Program-made: the position numbers and the translations under genes
Source of the DNA: Variovorax sp. OK212
Lineage (GTDB): Bacteria > Pseudomonadota > Gammaproteobacteria > Burkholderiales > Burkholderiaceae_C
Reading direction: 5' to 3'
Length of the DNA stretch: 64,000 nt
Assembly (NCBI RefSeq): GCF_900112425.1
Contig: NZ_FOLP01000004.1
Location: 372,001-436,000 of the forward strand
In this document: positions 37,291-46,430 of the stretch, piece after piece
Layout: every line of letters begins with the position of its first letter
Numbering within the stretch: position 1 is the stretch's first letter
The notes under the pieces: generated by a model
What the model was told of the DNA's origin: nothing
Databases searched by the model: none
What the model saw: the letters and a program-made list of their open reading frames with translations, nothing else

Positions 37291-38742
37291 ATGACCTCAG
37301 ATTCCGTTTCTTCCCTCGCCGCGCTCGAAGCACGGCTCGCCCAGGACCTCGACTACATCGGCTGGCCCGGCCGCAACTGGATGCCGCCGCGGCAAGCGAA
37401 TGGCGAGACCCTGCTCGACGTGGCCATCATCGGCGGCGGCCAGGCCGGCCTCGCCGCCTCGGTCGCGCTGATGCAGCAGGGCATCCGCCCCGTGGTGTTC
37501 GACCGCTCGTCCGCCGGCAGCGAAGGCCCGTGGGCGACCACGGCGCGCATGGAGACGCTGCGCTCGCCCAAGGAACTCACCGGCCCGGCGATGGGGCTGC
37601 CCGCGCTCACCTTCCGCGCGTGGTTCGAGGCCCAGTTCGGGCGCGAGGCCTGGGTGGCGATGGACAAGATCCCGCGCCTGCAGTGGATGGACTACCTGGT
37701 CTGGTACCGCCGCGTGATGGGCGTGGACGTGCGCAACGACACCACGGTGACCGGCATTCACCCGCTGCCCGACGCCACCGGCGTGCGGCTCGCGCTGCGC
37801 ACGCCGCAAGGCCCACGCAGCGTGCTGGCGCGCCGCGTCGTGCTGGCCACCGGGCGCGACGGCCTCGGCGGGCCGTCGGTGCCGGCGTTCGTCGACGCAC
37901 TGCCGCGCTCGAAGTGGGCGCATTCGTCCGACGAGATGGACTACGGCCGGCTCAAGGGCCTGCGCGTGGGCGTGATCGGCGCGGGCTCCTCGGCCATGGA
38001 CAGCGCGGCGACCGCGCTGGAAGCCGGCGCGCGCAGCGTGGAACTGCTGATCCGCCGCGCCGACCTGCCGCGCGTCAACAAGGGCAAGGGCGCGGGCGTG
38101 CCCGGCCTCACGCAGGGGCACTACGACCTGCCGGACGCGCTCAAGTGGCGCGTGCGCCACTACATCAACGTGCTGAACGTGCCGCCGCCGCACGGCAGCA
38201 CGCTGCGGGTGTCGCGCCATCCCCATGCCTTCTTCAACTTCGGCTGCCCGGTGCTGTCGGTCGCGCAACAGGGCGAGGCGATGCGCGTGTCGACGCCCAA
38301 GGGCGACTTCGAATTCGACTTCCTGATCGTCTCGACCGGCTTCAAGGTCGACTGGGAACACCGCCCGGAGTTCGCCGGCATCGCCCCCTTCGTTCGCACC
38401 TGGAAGGACCGCTTCACGCCCGCGCCCGGCGACGAAGACCAGGAGCTGGCCGATTCGCCCGACCTCGGGCCGGTGTTCGAATTCCAGGAGCGCGTGCCGG
38501 GCGACTGCCCGGGGCTGTCGCGCATCCACTGCTTCTGCTATCCGGCGGCGCTGTCGCACGGCACGGTGTCGGGCGACATCCCGGCCATCAGCGAAGGCGC
38601 CAGGCGCCTGGCCGGCGGCATCGCCAGCCTGTTCTACCGCGAAGACTTCGACCACCACTACGCCTACCTCGAGGCCTACGCCGAGCCGGAGCTGTTCGGC
38701 GACGAATGGACGCCCGCGCTGCCGCCGCAAGAAAGAAACTGA
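37291..38742 (+). CDS. FAD/NAD(P)-binding oxidoreductase (flavin monooxygenase-like)
   Basis: 483 residues with two dinucleotide-binding folds: FAD site IIGGGQAGLAAS (GGGQAG at 48-53) and NAD(P) site VIGAGSSAMDSA (about 230-235). It resembles flavin-containing monooxygenases and thioredoxin-reductase-like oxidoreductases; no redox CxxC is seen. The substrate is unknown. The ATG at 37291 is used; a TTG five codons upstream is possible. It is followed by two AhpD/CMD-fold genes with three-base and overlapping junctions, suggesting one operon, and it diverges from the alpha-glucosidase gene. Confidence 0.82.
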   Translation: MTSDSVSSLAALEARLAQDLDYIGWPGRNWMPPRQANGETLLDVAIIGGGQAGLAASVALMQQGIRPVVFDRSSAGSEGPWATTARMETLRSPKELTGPAMGLPALTFRAWFEAQFGREAWVAMDKIPRLQWMDYLVWYRRVMGVDVRNDTTVTGIHPLPDATGVRLALRTPQGPRSVLARRVVLATGRDGLGGPSVPAFVDALPRSKWAHSSDEMDYGRLKGLRVGVIGAGSSAMDSAATALEAGARSVELLIRRADLPRVNKGKGAGVPGLTQGHYDLPDALKWRVRHYINVLNVPPPHGSTLRVSRHPHAFFNFGCPVLSVAQQGEAMRVSTPKGDFEFDFLIVSTGFKVDWEHRPEFAGIAPFVRTWKDRFTPAPGDEDQELADSPDLGPVFEFQERVPGDCPGLSRIHCFCYPAALSHGTVSGDIPAISEGARRLAGGIASLFYREDFDHHYAYLEAYAEPELFGDEWTPALPPQERN

Positions 38743-38745
38743 CCG

Positions 38746-39261
38746 ATGACGACAAGCATTCCCGACGTGATCGACGTGATCGACGCAATTGTGGCGCTGG
38801 CGCCCGGCCACCCCACCTGGGCGCTGCGGCGCCAGCGCGAGAAGGTCGTGGCCGCCACCCAAGGCAGCCACGACGCCATGTTTTCCCCGGCCGTCGAAGG
38901 CCTGACGGTGCAGGAACGCCTGCTGGTGGCGCTGCATGCCTGCCGCGTGTCGAAGGCCGACAGCCTGGCCGCGCAGTACCGTGACCGGCTGGTGGCCGAG
39001 GGCGCCGGCGAGCCGTTGATTGCCGCGGTGGACGCCGGCGAGCCCGTGGCCGACGCGCGCCTGCAGGCCGTGCTGGCCTTCACCGGCAAGCTGATCCAGC
39101 GCCCGATCGAGGGCGACCGGGCGGCGGTGCAGTCGCTGGCCGACAGCGGCCTGTCGACGCCCGCCATCGTGGCGATGAGCCAGCTGATCGCGTTCCTGTC
39201 GTACCAGATCCGCCTGGCCGCCGGCCTGCAGGCGCTGGCCGCCGCGGAGGTGAGCGCATGA
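38746..39261 (+). CDS. CMD-domain protein (Avi_7170-like)
   Basis: 171 residues of the carboxymuconolactone decarboxylase/AhpD fold. Helical signature: GLTVQERLLVALHACRVSKADS. It lacks the CxxCxxxH redox motif, so it is probably a non-peroxidatic partner of the next gene. From memory it fits the 'CMD domain protein, Avi_7170 family', which usually sits beside the Avi_7169-type peroxidase. It overlaps the next gene by four bases (ATGA). Confidence 0.75.
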   Translation: MTTSIPDVIDVIDAIVALAPGHPTWALRRQREKVVAATQGSHDAMFSPAVEGLTVQERLLVALHACRVSKADSLAAQYRDRLVAEGAGEPLIAAVDAGEPVADARLQAVLAFTGKLIQRPIEGDRAAVQSLADSGLSTPAIVAMSQLIAFLSYQIRLAAGLQALAAAEVSA

Positions 39262-39854
39262 GCACCCCGATCCGAATCAACGGCTTCACCACCGACGTGC
39301 TCAAGTGGAAGCCATGGCTCGACACGGTGAACGTCGACACCGCCACGCCGACCCAGTTGGCGGCGCTGGACGAGATGAGCCCGCAGGCGCGCACCTCGCC
39401 GTACTTCCTGGTGCTGGCGCACCAGCCCGAGATCCTGCTGCAGCGCTCCATCGCCTTCAACGCGATCATGTTCGCGCCGGGCGGCCTGCCGCGTGCCGAG
39501 CGCGAGCTGGGCGCCACGGTCGAGTCGCGCGTGAACGGCTGCGTGTACTGCGCGTCGGTGCATGCACAGCGCTTCGCGCAGCTGGCCAGGCGCGACGACG
39601 TGATTTCGCAGGTGTTCGAGGAGCCCGCCACGGCCGGCACCACGCCGCGCGAGCAGGCCATCGTCGCGTTCTCGATCCGCCTGGGCGCCGAGCCCGACAA
39701 GGTGTCGCCCGAGGACATCCGGGCGCTGAAGGCGGCCGGGCTGGGCGAGCTCGAGATTCTCGACCTGGTCCATTCGGTGGCCCTGTTCGCCTGGGCCAAC
39801 CGGCTGATGCTCAACCTCGGGGAACCGGTGTTCCCCGAAGCCTCTGCTTCATAG
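39258..39854 (+). CDS. AhpD-like alkylhydroperoxidase domain protein
   Basis: 198 residues. The AhpD redox motif is complete: Cys95, Cys98 and His102 in CVYCASVH, preceded by Glu in TVES. It would reduce hydroperoxides with a thiol donor. It matches what I know as the Avi_7169-type peroxidase-related family. It is translationally coupled to the CMD gene. It ends with TAG directly abutting the stop of the opposing gene (no spacer). Confidence 0.82.
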   Translation: MSTPIRINGFTTDVLKWKPWLDTVNVDTATPTQLAALDEMSPQARTSPYFLVLAHQPEILLQRSIAFNAIMFAPGGLPRAERELGATVESRVNGCVYCASVHAQRFAQLARRDDVISQVFEEPATAGTTPREQAIVAFSIRLGAEPDKVSPEDIRALKAAGLGELEILDLVHSVALFAWANRLMLNLGEPVFPEASAS

Positions 39855-40934
39855 TCACAGGCGGGCCAGCAGCCCGGCCACGGTCTCGCGGGCCAGGCCC
39901 AGCGGCTCGAGCAGGTCGTTCTCGCGCCGGTAGTCGATGCCGTTGACCAGCGAGGCCGCATCCACGATGGTGCGGGTCGCGGGCGTCGGCACGCCGGCCA
40001 TGGCGCCCAGTGCCTCGACGAACGCCAGGCCGTAGGGCATGTCTTCGGTCACGTAGCGGGTGTCGACCTGCGTGGGGCCGGGCGGGCCGCCGCGCTTGGC
40101 GTGCAGCTCGGCGGCGATGTCCGCGAGTTTTTCCGACGCGGTGCCGAAGGAGCGCGCGAAATGCGCCTCGATGGGGCCGACCTCGATGCCGAAGGCGGCC
40201 GCCACGGCGCGCCGCTCCCGGTCGAGCGCCTCGATCGCGCGCGACACGCCGGGCGTCATGCAGTGGTACTGCGGCCAGTTCTCGGCGCGCTCGATGCGGG
40301 TCCAGTTGAAGACCGCGAGCGGGCCGTGCGACTGCGGGTTGACGTTGGCCAGCGCGCTGGCCAGCGCACTGCCTTGCACCGAGAAGCCGTCGCCGAACAG
40401 CGCGGTGCACAGCGCGACCGCCTCGTGCGCCCTGGCCGCGGGCAGGGCGGAGACGCCGACGGCCTTGCGCCGCGTCATCACCCTGACCTGCGTGCCGGAC
40501 TCGCGGCGCGCGGTCAGCACGGTCGTGCCGAAACTGGCGACCGTGACCTGCCGGCCGGCGCGCAGCGCCGCCTCGTGCAGATAGAGCGACGACAGCGAGG
40601 CCATCGAGCTGACGATCACCGTCTGGCCGTCGCGCAGGAAGGGCAGCAGGGCGTCCATCACGCGCTTGTGGCCGTTGACGGGCAGGGCCAGCAGCAGCAC
40701 GTCGGAGGCGGCGCAGAGCCCGGCCGCGTCGCCGGCGACCTCGACGCTCACCGAAAAGGACTGCAGGCCGCCGGCTTCCAGCGGCTGCGTGCGCAACGCG
40801 TCGGCCCCCCGGCCGCCCGGCGACCACACGGTGACACCGTGGCCCGCCCGCCGCAGCCAGGCCGCGCTGGCCAGCGCAATGGCGCCGGCGCCCGCGATGC
40901 CGACGCGGTATTTTTCGCCCGGAACCTCAGTCAA
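39855..40934 (-). CDS. NAD/NADP octopine/nopaline dehydrogenase family protein
   Basis: 359 residues. An N-terminal Rossmann domain (VGIAGAGAIALASAAWLRRAGHGV) is joined to a helical C-terminal domain with NVNPQSHGPLAVFNWTRIE and DTRYVTEDMPYGLAF, the signature of octopine dehydrogenase-like enzymes. These reductively join an amino acid and a keto acid, or oxidise such opines. The exact substrate is not readable. It overlaps the upstream Bug receptor gene by eight bases, pointing to a shared operon in which the receptor may bring in the substrate. Confidence 0.82.
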   Translation of the reverse strand: MTEVPGEKYRVGIAGAGAIALASAAWLRRAGHGVTVWSPGGRGADALRTQPLEAGGLQSFSVSVEVAGDAAGLCAASDVLLLALPVNGHKRVMDALLPFLRDGQTVIVSSMASLSSLYLHEAALRAGRQVTVASFGTTVLTARRESGTQVRVMTRRKAVGVSALPAARAHEAVALCTALFGDGFSVQGSALASALANVNPQSHGPLAVFNWTRIERAENWPQYHCMTPGVSRAIEALDRERRAVAAAFGIEVGPIEAHFARSFGTASEKLADIAAELHAKRGGPPGPTQVDTRYVTEDMPYGLAFVEALGAMAGVPTPATRTIVDAASLVNGIDYRRENDLLEPLGLARETVAGLLARL

Positions 40935-41901
40935 CCTTGATCCCGCCCTGCTTGATCACCTTGGCCCAGCGCTGGCTGTCTTCCGCCACGACCTTGCCCA
41001 GCGCGGCCGGGCCGCCGCAGGTGTTGACCGCGCCCAGCTGGGCGAAACGCTGCTTCGTTTCCGGCAGGTTGCACACCTCGACCAGGGCGGCCGACAGTTT
41101 TTCGACGCTGGCGGCCGGCATGCGCGCCGGCGCCATCACGCCGACCCAGACCGGCACTTCCATGCCCGGCAGCTTCGTGGCCTCGCCGATGGTGGGCGCC
41201 GAGCCCATGCTGGGCAGCGACACGCGCGAGAAGGTGCCGAGCACGCGCGCCTTGCCGCTGGCGACCATCGGCTCGATGGACGCCACGCTGGTCACGATGG
41301 TTGCCACCTGCCCGCCCAGCAGGTCGGTCATGGCGGGGGCGGCGCCCCGGTAGGGCACGTGCAGCAGCTCCACGCCGCTGGCCTGGGCCAGCAACGCGCC
41401 GGTCAGGTGCGAGACGGTGCCGTTGCCGGTCGAGGCGTAAGTGACGAGGCCCGGGCGGGCCTTGGCGTCGCGCAGCACGTCGGCCACCGTCTTGTAGGGG
41501 CTTTCGGTGCGCACGGACAGCGTCATGGGCGTGTCGGCCACCAGCGCCACCGGCACCAGTTCGTGCACGGGGTCATAGGGCAGCTTGGACTGCAGATGGG
41601 GGGCGATAGTCACCGCGCCGCCGGTGGCCAGCAGCACCGTGGCCCCGTCGGTCGCCTTGGCCACCGCGTCGGCGGCCACGATGCCGCCGGCGCCGGCCTT
41701 GTTGTCGATGATGACCGGCTGGCCCAGCTTGTCGGTCAGCTTGGCGCCCAGGTAGCGGGCGATCATGTCCTGCGCGCCGCCGGTGGCGAAGGGCACCACG
41801 ATGCGCAGGGGCTTGTCGTTCTGCTGGGCCCACAGGGGCGTGGCGGCAAGGCCGGCGGCAGCCGCGAGGGCCAGGGCGAGGTGTTTCAGGCGCAGTGTCA
41901 T
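40927..41901 (-). CDS. Bug-family tripartite tricarboxylate-type binding protein
   Basis: 324 residues with a signal peptide cleaved near residue 25 (LWA|QQ). The mature domain has the Bug signatures KPLRIVVPFATGGAQDMIAR, VIIDNKAGAGGIVA and VTYASTGNGTVSHL. Bug proteins are periplasmic receptors, usually for carboxylates, and are greatly expanded in Burkholderiales. No TctA/TctB membrane genes are next to it, which is normal for orphans. It is co-oriented and overlapping with the octopine dehydrogenase-like gene. Confidence 0.88.
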   Translation of the reverse strand: MTLRLKHLALALAAAAGLAATPLWAQQNDKPLRIVVPFATGGAQDMIARYLGAKLTDKLGQPVIIDNKAGAGGIVAADAVAKATDGATVLLATGGAVTIAPHLQSKLPYDPVHELVPVALVADTPMTLSVRTESPYKTVADVLRDAKARPGLVTYASTGNGTVSHLTGALLAQASGVELLHVPYRGAAPAMTDLLGGQVATIVTSVASIEPMVASGKARVLGTFSRVSLPSMGSAPTIGEATKLPGMEVPVWVGVMAPARMPAASVEKLSAALVEVCNLPETKQRFAQLGAVNTCGGPAALGKVVAEDSQRWAKVIKQGGIKVD

Positions 41902-42061
41902 GGTGTTCCAGCCGGTGCGAAAACCTGCCGGGCGGCAGGCGTTACTCGCGCAACACGCGGGTTACGAGCCCCAAGTCTAGAGTCTGCGCTCCGGGGCTTT
42001 CTCCCGGGCGCGATAATCCCGCGTTCCCGGCCGCCTTGCGCCGGGCTCTTGCCGAACCGCC

Positions 42062-44701
42062 ATGAATCCCAGCTACAAACCCAGCGACGTCGAGTCCGCT
42101 GCCCAGGCGCAATGGAGCGCCGCCGATGCCTACCGCGTCACCGAGGACGCGAGCCGCAAGAAGTACTACGCCTGCTCGATGCTGCCGTACCCCAGCGGCA
42201 AGCTGCACATGGGCCACGTGCGCAACTACACGATCAACGACATGCTCACGCGCTACCTGCGCATGAGCGGCTACAACGTGCTGATGCCCATGGGCTGGGA
42301 CGCCTTCGGCCTGCCGGCCGAGAACGCGGCGCTGAAGAACGGCGTGCCGCCGGCCAAGTGGACCTACGAGAACATCGCCTACATGAAGGGCCAGCTTCAG
42401 GCCATGGGCCTGGCGATCGACTGGAGCCGCGAGATCGCCACCTGCGACCCGAGCTACTACAAGTGGAACCAGTGGCTGTTCCTGAAGATGCTCGAAAAGG
42501 GCATTGCCTACCGCAAGACCCAGGTCGTGAACTGGGACCCGGTCGACCAGACCGTGCTGGCCAACGAGCAGGTGATCGACGGCAAGGGCTGGCGCACCGG
42601 CGCCACGGTCGAGCGCCGCGAGATCCCGGGCTACTACCTGAAGATCAGCGACTACGCCGAAGAACTGCTCGAGCACACCCAGCACAAGCTGCCGGGCTGG
42701 CCCGAGCGCGTCAAGCTGATGCAGGAGAACTGGATCGGCAAGAGCGAAGGCCTGCGCTTCGCCTTCACGCATGACATCAAGGACGCGAGCGGCCAGCCCA
42801 TCCAGGACGGCCGCATGTACGTGTTCACCACGCGTGCCGACACCATCATGGGCGTCACCTTCTGCGCCGTGGCGCCCGAGCACCCGCTGGCCGCCCACGC
42901 CGCCACGCTCGACCCGAAGGTCGCGGCCTTCATCGAGGAGTGCAAGAACGGCGGTACCACCGAGGCCGAACTGGCCACGCAGGAAAAGAAGGGCGTGCCC
43001 ACCGGCCTCACCGTGACGCACCCGATCACCGAGGAGCAGGTGCCGGTGTGGGTCGGCAACTACGTGTTGATCAACTACGGCGACGGCGCCGTGATGGGCG
43101 TGCCCGCGCACGACGAGCGCGACTTCGCCTTCGCCAACAAGTACGGCATCGAGATCATCCAGGTGGTGCTGGTGGACGACGAGCCGCACTTCGACTATCA
43201 CAAGTGGCAGGACTGGTACGGCGACAAGACGCGCGGCGTGACCATCAACTCCGACAACTTCAGCGGCATGACCTACAAGGAGGCCGTGGCCGCCGTGGCG
43301 CATGCGCTGGGCCAGAAGGGCCTGGGCGAGCTGCAGACCACCTGGCGCCTGCGCGACTGGGGCGTGAGCCGCCAGCGCTACTGGGGCACGCCGATCCCGA
43401 TCATCCATTGCGACGAACACGGCGCGGTGCCGGTGCCCGAGAAGGACCTGCCGGTGGTGCTGCCCACCGACTGCGTGCCCGACGGTTCCGGCAACCCGCT
43501 GAACAAGCACGAAGGCTTCCATGCCGGCGTGGTCTGCCCGGTGTGCGGCAAGGCCGCGCGGCGCGAGACCGACACGATGGACACCTTCGTGGACAGCTCG
43601 TGGTACTTCATGCGCTACTGCGACCCGAAGAACGACGAGGCCATGGTGGCCGGCGGCGCCGACTACTGGATGCCGATGGACCAGTACATCGGCGGCATCG
43701 AGCACGCCATTCTTCACCTGCTGTACGCACGCTTCTGGACCAAGGTCATGCGCGACCTGGGCCTGGTGAAGGCCGACGAGCCCTTCAGCAAGCTGCTCAC
43801 GCAGGGCATGGTGCTCAACCACATCTTCTACAAGCGCAACGAGAAGGGCGGCAAGGACTACTTCCCGCCCACCGAGGTCACGACCGTGCTCGACGCGCAG
43901 GGCCGCATCACCGGCGGCACCACCGCCGACGGCACCAAGGTCGAGTACGGCGGCGTGGGCAAGATGGGCAAGAGCGAGCGCAACGGCGTCGACCCGCAGG
44001 ACCTGATCGAAAAGTACGGCGCCGACACCGCCCGCCTGTACACCATGTTCACCGCGCCGCCCGAAGCCACGCTCGAGTGGAACGACGCGGCCGTGGAAGG
44101 CAGCTACCGCTTCCTGCGCCGCGTGTGGAACTTCGGCGCCGCGCAGGCGGACGTGGCCCCGGTCGCGCTGGCCGGCCAGGCCTTCGGCAAGGGCGCCCAG
44201 GCGCTGCGCCGCGAGGTGCACACCGTGCTGCGCCAGGTCGACTACGACTACCAGCGCATGCAATACAACACGGTGGTGTCGGGCGCCATGAAGCTGCTCA
44301 ACGCGCTGGAAGGCTTCAAGCCCGACGGCAGCAAGGGCGACGCGGCCGCGCTGCGCGAAGGTTTCGGCATCCTGCTGCGTTGCATGTACCCGGCCACGCC
44401 GCACATCGCCCAGCAGCTGTGGAACGAACTCGGCTACGACAGCGGCCTGGGCGGCCTGGGCGGCCTGCTCGACGCGGCCTGGCCGACGGTCGACGTGGGC
44501 GCGCTGGTGCAGGACGAGATCGAGCTGATGCTGCAGGTCAACGGCAAGCTGCGCGGCAAGCTGCTGGTGCCGGCCGGTGCCTCCAAGGACGAGATCGAGA
44601 AGCTCGCGCTGGCCTGCGACGACTTCGTCACCTTCGCCGAGGGCGCGCAGCCCAAGCGCGTGATCGTGGTTCCCGGCCGCCTGGTCAACGTGGTCATTTG
44701 A
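42062..44701 (+). CDS. leuS: Leucyl-tRNA synthetase
   Basis: 879 residues. The class I HIGH motif appears as HMGH at 49-52, the editing domain occupies the middle, and the KMSKS loop appears as KMGKS at 634-638 with the second residue after M changed from Ser to Gly, followed by ERNGVDPQ. It charges tRNA-Leu. A -10-like GATAAT lies at 42012-42017. It leads the run leuS-lptE-holA. Confidence 0.97.
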   Translation: MNPSYKPSDVESAAQAQWSAADAYRVTEDASRKKYYACSMLPYPSGKLHMGHVRNYTINDMLTRYLRMSGYNVLMPMGWDAFGLPAENAALKNGVPPAKWTYENIAYMKGQLQAMGLAIDWSREIATCDPSYYKWNQWLFLKMLEKGIAYRKTQVVNWDPVDQTVLANEQVIDGKGWRTGATVERREIPGYYLKISDYAEELLEHTQHKLPGWPERVKLMQENWIGKSEGLRFAFTHDIKDASGQPIQDGRMYVFTTRADTIMGVTFCAVAPEHPLAAHAATLDPKVAAFIEECKNGGTTEAELATQEKKGVPTGLTVTHPITEEQVPVWVGNYVLINYGDGAVMGVPAHDERDFAFANKYGIEIIQVVLVDDEPHFDYHKWQDWYGDKTRGVTINSDNFSGMTYKEAVAAVAHALGQKGLGELQTTWRLRDWGVSRQRYWGTPIPIIHCDEHGAVPVPEKDLPVVLPTDCVPDGSGNPLNKHEGFHAGVVCPVCGKAARRETDTMDTFVDSSWYFMRYCDPKNDEAMVAGGADYWMPMDQYIGGIEHAILHLLYARFWTKVMRDLGLVKADEPFSKLLTQGMVLNHIFYKRNEKGGKDYFPPTEVTTVLDAQGRITGGTTADGTKVEYGGVGKMGKSERNGVDPQDLIEKYGADTARLYTMFTAPPEATLEWNDAAVEGSYRFLRRVWNFGAAQADVAPVALAGQAFGKGAQALRREVHTVLRQVDYDYQRMQYNTVVSGAMKLLNALEGFKPDGSKGDAAALREGFGILLRCMYPATPHIAQQLWNELGYDSGLGGLGGLLDAAWPTVDVGALVQDEIELMLQVNGKLRGKLLVPAGASKDEIEKLALACDDFVTFAEGAQPKRVIVVPGRLVNVVI

Positions 44702-44712
44702 ACGACTCAAGC

Positions 44713-45258
44713 ATGAACACTCGCAATGTCTCGCTGCCGCGCCGCGGCTTTCTCCTCGGTCTGACGGCGGCGGGCGCCTCGCTCGGCCTGGCCGGGTGCG
44801 GCTTCGAGCTGCGCAAGGCGCCGGTCTTCGCATTCAAGACGCTGTCGGTGTCGGGCAACTCGGCCATGATCAACCAGATCCGGCGCGAACTGCGGGCGAC
44901 CGGCACCGTGACGCTGGTGTCCACCGACGCGCCGGTTGCCGGCAGTCCGGCCCCGGCTTCCACGGCCGACGTGGTGCTCGAGATCCTGGGCGAGGACCGC
45001 AACCGATTCGTCATCTCGACCAATTCCGCCGGCCTGGTGCGCGAACTGCAGCTGCAACTGCGCGTGCGCTTTCGCCTGCGCACCCCGGGCGGCAAGGACC
45101 TGCTGCCGGCCACCGAGGTCTCGCAGACGCGCGACCTGAGCTTCAACGAAACCAACGCGCTGGCCAAGGAAGGCGAAGCCGACCTGCTGTTCCGCGACAT
45201 GCAGTCGGACATCGCGCAGCAGCTGATGCGCCGCCTGGCCGCCGTCAAGGAACTCTGA
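44713..45258 (+). CDS. lptE: LPS-assembly lipoprotein LptE
   Basis: 181 residues. The signal peptide contains PRRGFLLGL and ends in the lipobox LAGC with Cys29 as lipidated residue; GFELRKAPVFAFKTL is typical of LptE. It plugs the LptD barrel in lipopolysaccharide export to the outer membrane. It is located between leuS and holA, the conserved order in gammaproteobacteria and betaproteobacteria. Confidence 0.93.
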   Translation: MNTRNVSLPRRGFLLGLTAAGASLGLAGCGFELRKAPVFAFKTLSVSGNSAMINQIRRELRATGTVTLVSTDAPVAGSPAPASTADVVLEILGEDRNRFVISTNSAGLVRELQLQLRVRFRLRTPGGKDLLPATEVSQTRDLSFNETNALAKEGEADLLFRDMQSDIAQQLMRRLAAVKEL

Positions 45259-45286
45259 GCCCGCGCGCTCCGGCCATTCCATCTCC

Positions 45287-46357
45287 ATGCAACTTGCCAG
45301 CGCCCAACTCGGGGCCCACCTGCAGAAGGGCCTCAAGCCGCTCTACACGATCCACGGCGACGAGCCGTTGCTCGCGCAGGAAGCGGCCGACGCCATCCGC
45401 GCCACCGCGCGCGCGCAGGGCTACACCGAGCGCAGCTCGTACACCGCCGCCGGCGCGCATTTCGACTGGAGCGCGGTGCTCGCCGCGGGCGGCTCGCTCT
45501 CGCTGTTCGCGGACAAGCAGATCGTCGAGATCCGCATTCCGTCGGGCAAGCCCGGCAAGGACGGCAGCGCCGCGCTGCAGCACCTGGCCGAGGCCGCGCC
45601 CGGCAACGACAGCACGCTCACGCTGGTGATGCTGCCGCGCCTGGACAAGGCCACGCGCACCGGCGCCTGGTTCTCGGCGCTGGAGAACAACGGCGCGAGC
45701 ATCCAGGTCGACCCGATCGAGCGCAACGCGCTGCCGCAATGGATCGCGCAGCGCCTGGGCCAGCAGGGCCAGCGCGTGATGCCCGGCGACGAAGGCCAGC
45801 GCACGCTGCAGTTTTTCGCCGACCGCGTGGAGGGCAACCTGCTCGCCGCGCACCAGGAAATCCAGAAGCTCGCGCTGCTGCATCCGGCCGGTGAGCTGAG
45901 CTGGGAGCAGGTCGAAGGCGCCGTGAACAACGTGGCGCGCTACGACGTGTTCAAGCTCTCCGAGGCGGTGCTGGCCGGCAACCCGCAGCGCGTGGCGCGC
46001 ATGCTCGACGGCCTGCAGGCCGAGGGCGAGGCCGAGGTGCTGGTGCACTACACGATCGCCGAGGACATCCGTGCGCTCAAGCGCGTGAAGGACGCCATGG
46101 CGTCGGGCCGCCCGCTGCCGATGGCGCTGCGCGAGAACCGCATCTGGGGCCCGCGCGAGCGCGCCTTCGAACGCGTGCTGCCGCGGCTGGACGACCGCAT
46201 GCTGGCGCGCCTGCTGCGCGCCGCCCACCTGGTGGACGGCATCGTCAAGGGCTTGAAGCAGCCCGACTGGCCCGCCAGCGGCTGGCAGGCCTTGCAGCGT
46301 CTGGCGTTGATGCTGTGCCGTGCCTGCAGCAGCGCGGCGGCGCCGCGCAGGGCCTGA
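45287..46357 (+). CDS. holA: DNA polymerase III subunit delta
   Basis: 356 residues. N-terminal [21 protein letters not shown], the central [16 protein letters not shown] and the C-terminal helical collar fit HolA. It opens the beta clamp within the clamp loader. It starts 28 bp after lptE. Confidence 0.94.
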   Translation: MQLASAQLGAHLQKGLKPLYTIHGDEPLLAQEAADAIRATARAQGYTERSSYTAAGAHFDWSAVLAAGGSLSLFADKQIVEIRIPSGKPGKDGSAALQHLAEAAPGNDSTLTLVMLPRLDKATRTGAWFSALENNGASIQVDPIERNALPQWIAQRLGQQGQRVMPGDEGQRTLQFFADRVEGNLLAAHQEIQKLALLHPAGELSWEQVEGAVNNVARYDVFKLSEAVLAGNPQRVARMLDGLQAEGEAEVLVHYTIAEDIRALKRVKDAMASGRPLPMALRENRIWGPRERAFERVLPRLDDRMLARLLRAAHLVDGIVKGLKQPDWPASGWQALQRLALMLCRACSSAAAPRRA

Positions 46358-46360
46358 CCC

Positions 46361-46401
46361 TCCGGATGGCTCGAGGCATCAAAAAGCCTCCGTCAGCCGG
46401 A
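46361..46401 (+). repeat. Long imperfect hairpin between holA and proA
   Basis: TCCGG (46361-46365) pairs with CCGGA (46397-46401), TGGC (46367-46370) with GTCA (46392-46395, one wobble) and GAGGC (46373-46377) with GCCTC (46386-46390), closing an A-rich loop. It begins four bases after the holA stop. There is no T-tract, so it may be an RNA-processing or factor-dependent stop site. Confidence 0.45.
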
Positions 46402-46430
46402 CGACGTATCGGCGTGGGAAAATGCCGCGC

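Noticed and set aside
35487-38984. Long plus-strand open frame opposite the alpha-glucosidase and across the flavoprotein gene
   Set aside because: Low-complexity Arg/Ala/Gly translation, out of frame with recognised genes.
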